Part shown: positions 41,201 to 48,216 of the stretch, piece after piece
Layout of the letters: each line of letters opens with the position of its first letter
Position numbering within the stretch: position 1 is the stretch's first letter
From: Alviniconcha marisindica
Lineage: Eukaryota; Mollusca; Gastropoda; Provannidae
Assembly: GCA_018857735.1 (NCBI GenBank)
Contig: JABMCL010001327.1
Coordinates: 305,001 to 369,000, forward strand
DNA: 64,000 nucleotides
Direction: 5' to 3'
Made by a program: the position numbers and the translations under genes
The notes under the pieces: generated by a model
Databases searched by the model: none
Seen by the model: only the letters and a program-made list of their open reading frames with translations
What the model was told of the DNA's origin: nothing

Positions 41201-41903
41201 ACGTATCGCCCAGCAGGTCAGGATGGTGGAGAAAGTGCTGCTTCGCTGGCCCTGTCGCCCTCGCAGTCGCCATCATAGCTCCTCCTCAGAGGACTTTTGT
41301 GAAGACGATGTTGAGAGTAATAACAATGAGGCTGAAGCGATGAAGGAAAGGAAAGCAGAAGCCGATGTTTTATCCATGGACACTGCGGTGTCTCACTTGT
41401 CAACACAAGGCATTCACGTTGACTGTCTGGATGATAGCGCAAAAACAAACTCTGGTAGTTTGTCTCCCGCAAAAGCTGCTGAAGTGAAGGATTTGTCTGA
41501 TAGGAGTGAGCTATCAACTAACAGAGGTGTTTCACCTGACGAAAATAATTCAAACAATGCACAGTCTGTTAGGGACATCAACTTGAATGAAGACAAAACT
41601 GCTGTTAGGCAAAGTGCAGAGTCTGCGAGTGCCTCAGAACCTCCTGCCAGCAGAGTCGTGTGCAGTAGTGACACGCCTGTTAGCCAGTCAGGCCCCCTGC
41701 AGAAAGTGGAAAACAGCAGAGTGGTGGAGAACAGTCAGGTGCAACCCCCACCCCCTTCCAAGCCTGAGTGTTGTGATCGTGGCGGTGTTGTGCATGATGT
41801 CACCTCCCCGACAGGGCCCCATGCTGCGCAGGTCAAGGTTCCGGCTGCCAAGGAGGGAGAGTCGCAGCAGGAAGCACGATCGTGCCCCTGTGTGCTCCTC
41901 TGA
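6841..41903 (+). CDS. INPP5A: Inositol polyphosphate-5-phosphatase A (17-exon gene span, CaaX form)
   Basis: Seventeen coding exons with GT..AG borders and matching phases sum to 2196 nt (731 codons plus stop). The enzyme hydrolyses the 5-phosphate of Ins(1,4,5)P3 and Ins(1,3,4,5)P4, ending calcium release, and normally sits at the plasma membrane. Visible family motifs are LLVTANVGS (8-16), HCQE (48-51), NIHLFHDASN (178-187), GDFNFRLD (227-234) and WCDRIL (342-347). The last two are the signature of magnesium-dependent 5-phosphatases. From residue 1 to about 390 the order follows vertebrate INPP5A (about 412 residues) with short indels. Oddity: residues 392-731 form a long Ser/Glu/Pro-rich, apparently disordered tail before a CaaX box, CVLL. 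A terminal Leu favours geranylgeranylation. Cys726, two residues upstream of the CaaX Cys728, could be acylated. ATG 6841 has A at -3 and G at +4. Confidence 0.93.
6904..9281 (+). other. INPP5A intron 1
   Basis: About 2.4 kb of AT-rich sequence with no large repeat. Small open frames (for example 8321-8575 on plus) show no domain. No gene or RNA is seen. Confidence 0.8.
9282..9323 (+). CDS. INPP5A: INPP5A exon 2 (residues 22-35, 14 codons)
   Basis: A 42-nt microexon between ttcag and gtgagt. It encodes PTQMFQPWLKAFLH, which fills the gap corresponding to the vertebrate helix with the Trp-Leu-x-x-Phe core. Both borders are in phase 0. Confidence 0.85.
9324..12508 (+). other. INPP5A intron 2 with simple repeats
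   Basis: Contains (AT)n at about 9889-9930 and 11219-11272 and (TG)n at about 10875-10924. No coding sequence is supported. Confidence 0.8.
12509..12609 (+). CDS. INPP5A: INPP5A exon 3 (residues 36-69 start)
   Basis: Begins EVQQKEPGVVALHCQE and contains GGKNYEASM, both strongly conserved in INPP5A. HCQE carries the Glu that helps bind the metal in this fold. The donor is gtgagt and the exon ends two bases into a Lys codon. Confidence 0.95.
13638..13658. repeat. Poly(G) tract
   Basis: 21 consecutive G within INPP5A intron 3. Confidence 0.95.
14204..14322. repeat. (CGCA)n/(CA)n/(TC)n microsatellite
   Basis: Tetranucleotide CGCA array changing to CA and then TC. Confidence 0.93.
15241..15350 (-). 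repeat. Reverse-strand copy of the 112-116 bp dispersed repeat
   Basis: The reverse complement contains the same blocks in the same order as 2796-3127: aggactggctgtt, ggtccaaat, gctactat, cttgagtattaaagtttt. This copy is single and diverged, and lacks the TC/CTGT tail. Confidence 0.8.
15786..15932. repeat. Tandem duplication of a 71-bp unit ending in poly(C)
   Basis: The unit starting gactgtagagctgcactg begins at 15786 and 15857. Each copy ends in a C-run (about 20 and about 25 bases). The flanking unit is nearly identical, so the duplication is recent. Confidence 0.92.
18192..18279 (+). CDS. INPP5A: INPP5A exon 4 (residues 69-98)
   Basis: After tttttcag; completes the Lys codon and encodes NLLACDELQKYDRARIFLDE and on to RFT. 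It aligns with the vertebrate segment containing YNRARVYLDE. The donor is gtcagt, phase 0. Confidence 0.95.
18280..19016 (+). other. INPP5A intron 4
   Basis: 0.74 kb. Contains (TG)n at about 18418-18480. Nothing else is seen. Confidence 0.85.
19017..19080 (+). CDS. INPP5A: INPP5A exon 5 (residues 99-120 start)
   Basis: After tttgcag; encodes ALGNLYFIHEDIDNVLIWDF, matching the family segment ALGSFYFLHE. The donor is gtaagt and the exon ends one base into an Asp codon. Confidence 0.95.
20280..22718 (+). pseudogene. Non-LTR retrotransposon reverse transcriptase, broken by three stops
   Basis: Two open segments (20280-20732 and 20862-22718) lie in the same frame, so this is one coding region interrupted by TGA 20730, TAA 20751 and TAA 20790, not by a frameshift. 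The first segment is the linker between endonuclease and reverse transcriptase (PWITEEIKQLIRNKNKLHKK). The second holds the polymerase: TPIHKKGNK and NYRPISLLS, motif A FFDISNAFGKVWH (the usual AFD is AFG), motif B GVPQGSVLGPLLF, and motif C as FADD instead of YADD. The tail has a zinc-knuckle-like CDCGERKETSEHYILHC. No endonuclease domain is found upstream. The type resembles the Jockey/CR1/I group; the exact clade is not resolved. Confidence 0.9.
20380..22965 (+). mobile_element. 5'-truncated LINE inserted in INPP5A intron 5
   Basis: The coding remnant is followed by about 240 bases of AT-rich 3' sequence ending near aaataaactttgtttaaacc. That looks like the 3' end of a non-LTR element. The element lies in the same orientation as the host gene. 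Its 5' border near 20380 is estimated from where linker-like protein begins. I could not define target-site duplications. Confidence 0.7.
22966..24950 (+). other. Intron 5 between LINE and SINE
   Basis: Contains a C-rich tract (about 23553-23625) and two short direct duplications: ccattcgagattttcct near 23246 and 23262, and cgaaccatgcatttctt near 24103 and 24151. No gene is seen. Confidence 0.6.
24960..25132 (-). mobile_element. tRNA-derived SINE
   Basis: On the minus strand the head has a pol III A box (TAGCTCAGTGG, 25112-25122) and B box (GGTTCGAGTCC, 25068-25078) with tRNA-like spacing and an anticodon-like loop CTCGAGA. The acceptor and anticodon stems do not pair properly, so it is not a working tRNA. 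Downstream comes a SINE body (gagtcaactttttgggctg ... cacgttaaagat) that resembles molluscan SINE bodies as I recall them; this was not searched. Minus-strand extent is approximate. Confidence 0.72.
25459..25520. repeat. (TC)n microsatellite
   Basis: TC dinucleotides with one short interruption. Confidence 0.93.
26870..26940. repeat. (CA)n microsatellite
   Basis: About 70 bases of CA preceded by CTGT/TC units. Confidence 0.95.
28267..28299. repeat. Poly(C) plus (CA)n tract
   Basis: About 22 C followed by a short CA run. Confidence 0.93.
30820..30851 (+). CDS. INPP5A: INPP5A exon 6 (residues 120-130)
   Basis: A 32-nt microexon after gattttcag. It completes an Asp codon and encodes CKFVAVEGRE, corresponding to the vertebrate KYRKVAGKE region. 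The donor is gtaagc, phase 0. Confidence 0.9.
30852..31113 (+). other. INPP5A intron 6
   Basis: Short intron. T/G-rich with an imperfect (TG)n around 31000-31060. Confidence 0.85.
31114..31185 (+). CDS. INPP5A: INPP5A exon 7 (residues 131-154)
   Basis: After ttttag; encodes VLSGNIENVPIKEKAKFPQ then HFFPE, matching the conserved EKFPQDYFPE block. The donor is gtaagt, phase 0. Confidence 0.95.
31186..33429 (+). other. INPP5A intron 7
   Basis: Dominated by the minisatellite at 31447-32069. The rest is AT-rich, with a loosely repeated segment (gtgaaagtggcatgc near 32325 and 32420). No coding sequence is supported. Confidence 0.8.
31447..32069 (+). repeat. Minisatellite, about 60-66 bp unit, about 10 copies
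   Basis: Each unit runs gtaatggctgtgacc, a T-rich spacer, gaaggtgcagggtgacccc, then gattttagcaaccaaactta. The marker gcaaccaaac recurs about every 60-66 bases from 31491 to about 32059. Copies differ by spacer length and a few substitutions. Confidence 0.95.
33430..33482 (+). CDS. INPP5A: INPP5A exon 8 (residues 155-172 start)
   Basis: After ttaaag; encodes FKWSRKGFLRTRWSINN, nearly identical to the vertebrate CKWSRKGFIRTRWCIAD core. The donor is gtaagt. The exon ends two bases into a Cys codon. Confidence 0.95.
33483..34200 (+). other. INPP5A intron 8
   Basis: Contains (AT)n patches around 33590-33625 and 33695-33737, and a duplicated stretch (agatgttttacttgtg) near 33627 and 33737. No coding sequence is seen. 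Confidence 0.8.
34201..34264 (+). CDS. INPP5A: INPP5A exon 9 (residues 172-193)
   Basis: After ttttgcag; completes Cys172 and encodes IFDLVNIHLFHDASNIVAME and Ser. NIHLFHDASN is an invariant-looking catalytic-pocket block of INPP5A. The donor is gtgagt, phase 0. Confidence 0.96.
34265..35332 (+). other. INPP5A intron 9
   Basis: 1.07 kb with a (GA)n tract at about 35144-35200. A Ser/Glu-coding-looking stretch near 34460-34600 contains stops and lacks supported splice sites. No exon is assigned. Confidence 0.8.
35333..35388 (+). CDS. INPP5A: INPP5A exon 10 (residues 194-212 start)
   Basis: After ttttttcag; encodes SPSLYCGNRKRALLHTLQ, aligning with vertebrate SPSVYSGIRHKAL. The donor is gtcagt. 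The exon ends two bases into an Arg codon. Confidence 0.94.
35680..35764 (+). CDS. INPP5A: INPP5A exon 11 (residues 212-240), catalytic GDFNFRLD
   Basis: After gatttcag; encodes RFENDQYSKVPLYIF and then the 5-phosphatase signature GDFNFRLD at residues 227-234. The Asp and Asn of this motif are catalytic in the family. The donor is gttagt, phase 0. Confidence 0.97.
36139..36228 (+). CDS. INPP5A: INPP5A exon 12 (residues 241-270)
   Basis: After ttgcag; encodes ALTPKAVAQQTLGKKDQ and VNKVVYTEEGNGK. It corresponds to the variable region between the two catalytic motifs and is less conserved. The donor is gtcagt; phase 0 on both sides. Confidence 0.92.
36229..37341 (+). other. INPP5A intron 12
   Basis: 1.1 kb. 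An open frame of 110 codons at 36512-36844 overlaps an opposite one of similar length, and neither shows a domain. No repeat of note. Confidence 0.75.
37342..37419 (+). CDS. INPP5A: INPP5A exon 13 (residues 271-296)
   Basis: After ggtgcag; encodes VVLTVETKSFDLHEKHMDLF and SNTIKW, aligning with vertebrate VMLQLEKKLFDYFNQEVF. The donor is gtgagt, phase 0. Confidence 0.93.
37420..38058 (+). other. INPP5A intron 13
   Basis: 0.64 kb with a C/T-rich tract near 37460-37480 and a short (TG)n at about 37950-37975. Nothing coding is seen. Confidence 0.8.
38059..38132 (+). CDS. INPP5A: INPP5A exon 14 (residues 297-321 start)
   Basis: Two AG acceptors lie nine bases apart (tgttttag and cttctgcag). The first is chosen because LLQFDTELASFHDRLYEYEV then aligns with vertebrate ALLEFDKELSVFKDRLYELD. 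The second would drop three residues in frame. The donor is gtaaat. The exon ends two bases into a Ser codon. Confidence 0.93.
38133..39085 (+). other. INPP5A intron 14
   Basis: 0.95 kb of AT-rich sequence with short (CAA)n near 38345 and a local duplication of atactttgttctraaatatagaccact near 38686-38742. No gene is seen. Confidence 0.75.
39086..39197 (+). CDS. INPP5A: INPP5A exon 15 (residues 321-358), catalytic WCDRIL
   Basis: After caacag; completes Ser321 (FPPSYP across the junction) and encodes YPFTEDVNDGLSYMKTRVPS and WCDRILLSHSAKD. WCDRIL is the second 5-phosphatase signature. The donor is gtaagc, phase 0. Confidence 0.97.
39198..39757 (+). other. INPP5A intron 15
   Basis: 0.56 kb, T/A-rich, no repeat or gene of note. 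Confidence 0.8.
39758..39820 (+). CDS. INPP5A: INPP5A exon 16 (residues 359-379)
   Basis: After ttggcag; encodes DPQHKPEYSLIGRETCMGDH and Lys. GDHKP (completed by exon 17) is the conserved last strand of the phosphatase fold. The donor is gtgtgt, the start of a TG-rich tract, and so weak by consensus. Confidence 0.94.
39821..40844 (+). other. INPP5A intron 16
   Basis: 1.0 kb. Starts with (TG)n-like sequence. No coding sequence is supported. Confidence 0.8.
40845..41903 (+). CDS. INPP5A: INPP5A exon 17, long disordered tail with CaaX box
   Basis: After cacatgcag; continues GDHK with PVSLFVRMKPGKG (end of the catalytic domain) and then about 340 residues unlike vertebrate INPP5A. The tail is rich in Ser, Glu, Pro and Asn, with a short basic patch (RWPCRPRSRHH) and a PPPP run. 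The last residues are SCPCVLL followed by TGA 41901-41903. The CaaX position supports the family assignment, since the vertebrate enzyme also ends in a CaaX box. A well-formed donor at 41951 (gtaagt) lies past the stop and would place an intron in the 3' UTR. An internal donor at 40882 (AAAG before gtaatg) is used in the alternative model. Confidence 0.92.
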   Translation, partial: PVSLFVRMKPGKGNDPDNGSSVPNLLELPDRKRGLSINGEIVPERDLDCINIHDFAVFEKEQDLIPEFRVSIKSRSSASSDGLGSIVGSPGDEGGRGFLLASATPQMDETKVARTPSFKRIAQQVRMVEKVLLRWPCRPRSRHHSSSSEDFCEDDVESNNNEAEAMKERKAEADVLSMDTAVSHLSTQGIHVDCLDDSAKTNSGSLSPAKAAEVKDLSDRSELSTNRGVSPDENNSNNAQSVRDINLNEDKTAVRQSAESASASEPPASRVVCSSDTPVSQSGPLQKVENSRVVENSQVQPPPPSKPECCDRGGVVHDVTSPTGPHAAQVKVPAAKEGESQQEARSCPCVLL

Positions 41904-41950
41904 CCTGCCCAGTCCTGGCCCTCCCTCTTTTGCTGTTGTCGTTTTGCCTT

Positions 41951-44071
41951 GTAAGTTCTGCCATGCTGTTTTTGGTTTTTTGTTTGTTTTGTATCTGGGT
42001 GCATATGTCTGTCCAATGTTGGTCCCCAGTCTGATATTTAGAAGTAGAAAGTGCCGGCCCTTGTCATTTGGTCATGGAACATTATCAGATGTGCACTGTA
42101 CTGACTGCTTTACCTCTTGATTCTAAGAAGACCTTTGAGGCAGCTCTGTAAGCTCACTGATATGCAGTTTTGGGTTAGGCTTCTGATTTACATCTGGCTA
42201 AACCGTACATTTGTGGGCATTGGCCAGTTTGGTTGCTCATAGTGTTGTTGTTTTTGACTGGGTCACTTCAGAGCAGGTTTGGTTGGATGCTGTTGTTTGT
42301 TAGCCACTATTTCTAATGGCAGTAACACTGGACATTTTGAAAAATTAAAATTAATGAATCATAATATTATTATGTTCAGGACCTGATGCAGGGGTGGGGT
42401 GGGGTGGGGGTTAGATTTATCCATCTATCTGTCCATGTTCAGTGATGATGTATGCACTCAGATTGTTGTGTGTGATTTTGTAGACTCTGTGCACCTTCAC
42501 ACACAATTGAAATCAAACCAGCACGGTCAACCACTCTCTTGAAGCAGTTGGAACATTTTTGCAAACTCGATGTAACTGTCCACCTACATGACAAACAATA
42601 ATTTCTGTTACTGTATGCACTCCCCTGTCATCTGCCATTTCCTGTCTTCCCTCCTTTCAGCAAACAGACAGAAAGTTGTGCTCAAGAAAACATGCATTGC
42701 TTGCTGTGTTTGTCAGCTGGTTTGATTGGTTGGTTGTGCTTTTTTTGATGTGTTGATTAAATGAGTTGCGTGTATTCTTTTATATATTTTTTTTTAGGTA
42801 CATTGAAATTCCTGATGAAAAGCCACTCCCAACAAGTGAAGCTTTGCCACTGGGTGTGGTGGGGTGGGGGTGGAGGGTTGTCATGGTCATATGAACAGAA
42901 GTTACAAAATGTAGTCTAAAAGCACAGCGTTGGTCTTTCATGACAGTTCCTTTTTGTTAAGGACTTTCTCTTTTTGTATGGTTGTGTATTTATAGTTCAG
43001 TTATGTTTGGAGTGACTTTGTTTTCATATTTATTTGAGTGTTTGCAGTGTACATCTTGTTCTCAGTAGGCATGCAGAAAATCACTTTTGCTGCTGTTATG
43101 ATTCTCTGTGTCTTTCTGTCTGTAAGTTGGATTGGCTGTCTCTCTCTTTAATGTCTTGATGTATGTCGTTCCTCTTTGACTGTTCTGTAATTTTAAATCT
43201 TAATAAGAAATATATTTTTAAAAATCATAAATGTTTAGCAATCAAATGAGTCAAAATTATGATTTAATAGTAGTTATTCTTCAGTGGTAGGGATGTTGCT
43301 GGATGCTTGTACATATCAGCAGCAGATGATGTGTCCTGTGGCATTAAGTCTGTGGACAGTGTCAAAACAAAGATTAAAGTATGCATCACAAATGGCCTGT
43401 AGTTTGTAAACTGTTGGATAAATTGTACCAAAAATGAATCAACGTCAGCTGTTTGGTTGTTTAAATATACACACCTAATATGTAGGCAATTTCCAATCAA
43501 CTGTGCAGGAGCGGGTATCTCATCAGGATTAAGCAGCTCACTTTGAGTGATCTTTTTTTTTAAAATGTTGTGCACTTTTGATCTCATTCTGGTGTTGAGT
43601 CTGGTCCTCTCTTTTAGCATGCTTTTGAAGTACAGTTCTTTAATGCTTTCTGCTTATTTTGAGAGTTTTTATCTTTTTCACTTAAAAAGGAATTAATCTG
43701 AATTTTGTGTTCTTTCTGTGTTAGCGGCAAAGCAGATTTGACTGCCTGTTTGTAGTTAGCATGTTGATTGTTGCTCTTCTTATTCTTTGATTCTTCTTCT
43801 GTATAATTTTGTCATAACATCTAGTAGTTCAGATCCCCCAGAGCACACACGCTCAAAATTCTGCCAGATTGTTCAAAGAGGATTTTTTCAGTGGCAGACA
43901 TCAGTCAAAAGGTGAATTGTTGTGGCTTGGAAACCTGTAGTAATTAGCATCTAACTGTTCAAAGAAGTACTTGTAGTTGTAATGGGGCGAGGGGGTATTC
44001 CTGGGTGGTTATGATCTTACTCCTTTTCCTCCCACCTGCATGTGTGCACACTTGCACACACACACACACAT

Positions 44072-44130
<59 letters not shown>

Positions 44131-45257
44131 ATCTGTTTTGAAAGCAATGAAAATCTTCAGACTAAAGGCTAAAATTGGACTGTTTTGAGAGTGTGCAGCA
44201 TGTTTTGAGAGTGTGAAAACCCAGCAAATCCTGCTATTTTGATGCAGCATCAAAAAACTGAATAGTTTCTCAGATTAATACATGTCATCACAGTCTCATG
44301 TGTGTAAGTTTGAGGACACAGGACTGATTTAGTCATCCTGTGACTCTTTCAGGATATGGATGTCCTGCCTTAGATATTTGAGACCTGAGTTTTGGTTCTG
44401 TTTGAAGTAGCAGTACAGAATACTGGCATTCAAGGAAGCAACATGCACATGTGTTTAGACAAGTGAGCAACATGCACATGTATTTGTGTTTAAGCAAGTG
44501 AGTAATGTGCACATGTATTTGTGTTTAAGCAAGTGACTTATATGCATAAAGTGAGGGAAGTACATGCGAGTTAAACAAGGAACATGTTCATGTATTTTGC
44601 TGCACGTTGTGCACTTCCAGTCACTGTGCAACTTGCAGTATGAAAATACGGTGGAAAGCCTGATGAAAGACCAGCCTAAACATCAACAGCAAAAATGAGT
44701 GGAGGTCTTTGGTGAAGGTGGTCTTCCACAACAGCTTCTGTTAAACACACACAGAAGAAATGGACAGCAGAGCAAATAGCTATGGAAGAATATAGAAGAA
44801 TATAGAATATAGAAGAAGAAACAAATTTCTCCAGAGGGGATACAGTTGACAGATCTCATCAGGGGCATTGTCAGGGTCTCTGGCTGTCAATTCTGTACAC
44901 TCAGACATGATCCAGCTGTTTCCTTTATGTTCACTTGTTGTTTGTTTTGGTTTGTTTTTTGTCAACAGAGTAACAGAAAGACAGCAGGAGCAGAAGAGAA
45001 TTTGAAGGGAAAAAAAGACAGTTCTTTATTGTCAGTTTTGAATATATAATGAGATAACATTGTAAAGTTGTGTTTTGTTTTGTTTTTACTTCAGAAACAA
45101 AACTCAAACCAAACCAAACCAAAATAACAAGAGCACACAAGAGATGGCCCCAGAGAACACAGGGTGTTCTTGGAGACAGTTTCTGCTTTCAAGTTCCTGT
45201 CTATCACTGTTTCTGTTGTGTCATTAACCAGACATCTCAATCTGCTTCTGCTTCCAG
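41951..45257 (+). other. Downstream of the CaaX stop: intron or 3' UTR
   Basis: T/G-rich sequence with a (CA)n block at about 44056-44128 and three loose copies of a roughly 40-bp unit (gcacatgtatttgtgtttaagcaagtga) at about 44440-44540. A 118-codon minus-strand frame at 43264-43620 shows no domain. Confidence 0.6.
44056..44128. repeat. (CA)n microsatellite
   Basis: CA dinucleotides with one TGCA interruption. Confidence 0.94.
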
Positions 45258-45415
45258 CTCCAACCCCCAAGGCGGAGTTATCTCCCCTCCCAGGCACCAG
45301 TGACATCATCATTCCCAGTACGCAGGTCAAAATATCAGAGGTGGATACCACCCGCTACATCCACATCCGCCAGGGACAAAGCTCCACGCGTGTCTTCCGT
45401 GAAACCTCAGTATGA
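45258..45415 (+). CDS. INPP5A: Candidate alternative terminal exon of INPP5A
   Basis: After ctgcttccag; read in phase 1 from the exon 17 internal donor at 40881, it gives KPGKAPTPKAELSPLPGTSD, IIIPSTQVKISEVD and ends RVFRETSV with TGA 45413-45415. The composition (PTPK, SPLPG, TRYIHIRQG) looks coding rather than random. The full isoform would be 1332 nt, 443 residues, close to the vertebrate length, but without a CaaX box. It diverges exactly at the Gly-Lys where the vertebrate tail also begins. An exon of another gene or a decayed exon are alternatives. Needs transcript support. Confidence 0.55.
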
Positions 45416-45821
45416 CACAAACCCTGTGCCATCCTCTTCTCGACCATCATCGTTTTGCCCACAAGCAGTCCTGTTGCTGCTGTCGCTGTTCCTGTGGTGG
45501 CAGCAGATGTTGCTGTTTCTGCAGTAGATGTCGTTGCTTCTAGTTCCACACTAGGTGTTTCTGTGAGAACAGCAGATGTTGCTGTTTTTGCAGTAGACAT
45601 CGTTGCTTCTAGTTCCACACTATGTGTTTTTATGAGAACAGTAATGTTGCTGTTTCAAAAGTAGATGTTCCCGCATCTTGTTCAGTCCCACAAGTACCAG
45701 GGTGCCAAGAACCTCCGACAGTACCAGTTAGTAGTTCTTGTCCATCAGTGGTTTTCTCAGATGGTGCAGCTGAGATTGGTGAAATGAGTCCGACAATTCG
45801 TGCACATCCTTTACAATGCTT
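45416..45821 (+). other. Possible coding-like sequence after the stop, with 69-bp repeats
   Basis: The frame of the alternative exon stays open after TGA 45413 up to 45664 and reads two copies of a 23-residue unit (ADVAVSAVDVVASSST and on). After an apparent one-base deletion the next frame reads VSKVDVPAS... to a donor-like gtaagt at 45822. It may be 3' UTR, a decayed exon, or read-through sequence. Confidence 0.35.
45503..45640 (+). repeat. 69-bp tandem repeat, two full copies and a partial third
   Basis: gcagatgttgctgttt begins at 45503 and 45572. A degraded third copy starts near 45641. The period is a multiple of three. Confidence 0.9.
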
Positions 45822-45930
45822 GTAAGTACTGTGACTTGACGCAGTGCAGAGCACTCCGCATGTGTTCTGATAGTTCTCATCCACCATAAACATTCTTCTG
45901 GATGCATGTCTTGAAAACAATTGCTGAATA

Positions 45931-46088
45931 ACATTTGTTCAGTGCATCCTGAAGACTGATGTTCATTCAGATGTGTTAATTGCATATTGAATGTTGTACA
46001 TGTTTAAAATATTTGTTCAGTGCATCCTGGGGAGTGATGTTCATTCAGATGTGTTAATTGCGTGTTGAATGTTGTACCTGTTTAAAAT
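45931..46088 (+). repeat. Tandem duplication, 78-bp period
   Basis: tttgttcagtgcatcctg ... gatgttcattcagatgtgtt ... tttaaaat occurs twice in a row with about six differences. Confidence 0.9.
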
Positions 46089-46868
46089 GACAGCTTGACT
46101 CATGTAGGTCATTTCATTAGGAGATAAATGGTCTGACATCTGGACTTGCACAGTTTTTGACAGCAAACAAACTCCACTGCTTTGAGTGACGGGGCATGTT
46201 TTATGGGGTGTTGAAAAAGCTTTGAGGGTGAAAGCTGAAAGCTGGTTTTTGACATGTTGTTTTTGTTGTGGTCCCATGTAGCATTTGAACTGTAGATGTA
46301 AGGTCAGTAAATTGTCACCATTTGAATACCGGAGGTGTAGTACTGCCCCTTACATTGCATGGATCTGTGGGATAAAAAATCTTTTTTAAATTCAATGTTT
46401 AATGCTTCATCACATTAATGACATGATACCATCCTAGGTTTAAATAATACAGAGCAAACATGACTCAGTAGAAGAAAAAATCAAAAGCTGTCATGGTGAA
46501 CTTGTAACGAGCAGTGTGAGAAACAAATAGACTTGGTTTGATATCCCACATCCACATGTTTGAGGCTGCACATGACCCTTTGACCTGAGCTACGTGATTA
46601 ATGTGATGTAAAATACACCTAGAAATTTGTGCTGATGGTTCCTGAGAAGTAGTAGATGCCTGAATGGATGATCCCTTCCAAGCAGTTAGAGCTGCAGACA
46701 GGTTCCCTTGCTCAGCTCAGCCAGGGAAAGAGGCTGTTCAAGGTACACCTTTAGCTAATAGTGTGATTGGGTAATGTACAGGGTCATATAGTTTGACTCC
46801 TCTACAGCCTTCAGCTTCATAGTTGATAGGTCATGTATTTTGTTTGAATGATGAAACATAATTTTTCT

Positions 46869-46918
46869 TCCCCCCCCCCCCTGTGGAAGAGTCTTGGGGG
46901 GGGGGGGGGGGGGGGGGT
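46869..46918. repeat. Poly(C) then poly(G), potential hairpin
   Basis: About 12 C, a 15-base spacer (tgtggaagagtcttg), then about 21 G. The two runs can pair with each other or form a G-quadruplex. Confidence 0.9.
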
Positions 46919-48136
46919 CTGTTTGTTTTAACTACCCACTCCCAAAGAACTGAAGGTTTCAAATCCCTGAAAAGATGACAGTTTAAATGTCAGACTGCAA
47001 ACCTTTTGCAACCAGACTTGCACATCATCATCATAAGCAAGTTTATTATCAATGACCCCCCCCCCCCCACCCCCCATACACACCCACCCACCCATACACA
47101 CACACACACAGTATCATTTAATCGGTAGTTTAATTGGTTGACAGAAAGTGCAGAGCTTTTACTTTAGCGATCTGCAGCTTTTTATGATGTGTGTCATGTT
47201 GCGCTGCCACCCAAAGAAAAAGGATTATAAGGAATAAACATTGCATGATTTACATAGGGGAGAAGGGGGTGGGGGGTAATTTGTTGCCCAGGTGATGAAC
47301 CCTTTTATTTTATTTTTATATGTTGGTAATGATGGATTGTGATTTACTGCTTTACCATTAATTCAAAATTTAGAGACTATCACTGTGAGTTTGGCAAGTA
47401 CTGTGCAGGATGCCAGACTGTATCATGTTTCATAACCTGTGATTATCAATTCATCTTGGTCATTACCAGCCACACACAGTCCAGCTGCAATATTCCTTTT
47501 CCTAAATCACTTTCAAGCAGCATGCAGTTCAATTTTTTGTTGTGTGCCTGCATCTGCAACAAAGATGCTTCATCAAACTGACTGGGACAAAAACTCTGTT
47601 CTTTAATAGCACAAGCATCTTCAGGGTAAATGTGTGCACTGCAAGTGTGGGGAGAGACTGAAGGTGTCGCTGACATCACATCCACCACCAATAGGCTGTG
47701 CTGCGCAGTCCCCAACCATTGCGGCACTGCCAGGTGCTTGGATGCACATACAGATTCAACTCTCTTCCCTGTCAGCACCATCTGCTTTCATACTTTCCTT
47801 TTGAAAAACCTTTTGTAGCGTATACTATACTATGCATGTTTAGTTAGTTGCTGTTTTATATCAGTTATCACCATGGATTTTATGCCTGATCCAAAACCAC
47901 ACAGGCAAGAATTTCTTCATTGGTTTTTATTTCTTGTTTCATCGGTAGTGTTGTACCCAGCAGTAAGTGATCGGCCAAGTTTACCCAGTGCCTGTGTTTG
48001 TAGGGAGTTGAATGGAACGGTTCTTCACCCTTTTCATTGATTCATAACCAGAATCATGTTTTACTCAGACTGAAACACACAAATAGTTCAAACGAAATGT
48101 TTAAAAAAAAATATATATATATTTTTCAGTAAAGAT

Positions 48137-48216
48137 AAGCTGCAAAGATGTGCATTTAGTTGTTGCTGGTTAATCTGCTGCAAAGATGTGCATTTTGTTG
48201 TTGCTGGTTAATCTGC
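48137..48216 (+). repeat. Short tandem duplication, about 39 bp
   Basis: gctgcaaagatgtgcattt ... gttgttgctggttaatctg occurs twice in a row. Confidence 0.85.

Larger units (their letters stand above)
40882..45257 (+). other. Alternative last intron (isoform without CaaX)
   Basis: Internal donor gtaatg at 40882 (after GGCAAAG) and acceptor cttccag ending at 45257. Both sides are phase 1 and the join makes an Ala codon. In the CaaX form the 5' part of this interval is coding. A second donor (gtaagt, 41951) could use the same acceptor within the 3' UTR. Confidence 0.5.

Noticed and set aside
43264..43620. 118-codon minus-strand frame downstream of INPP5A
   Set aside because: No domain recognised. 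Isolated and without supporting splice sites.
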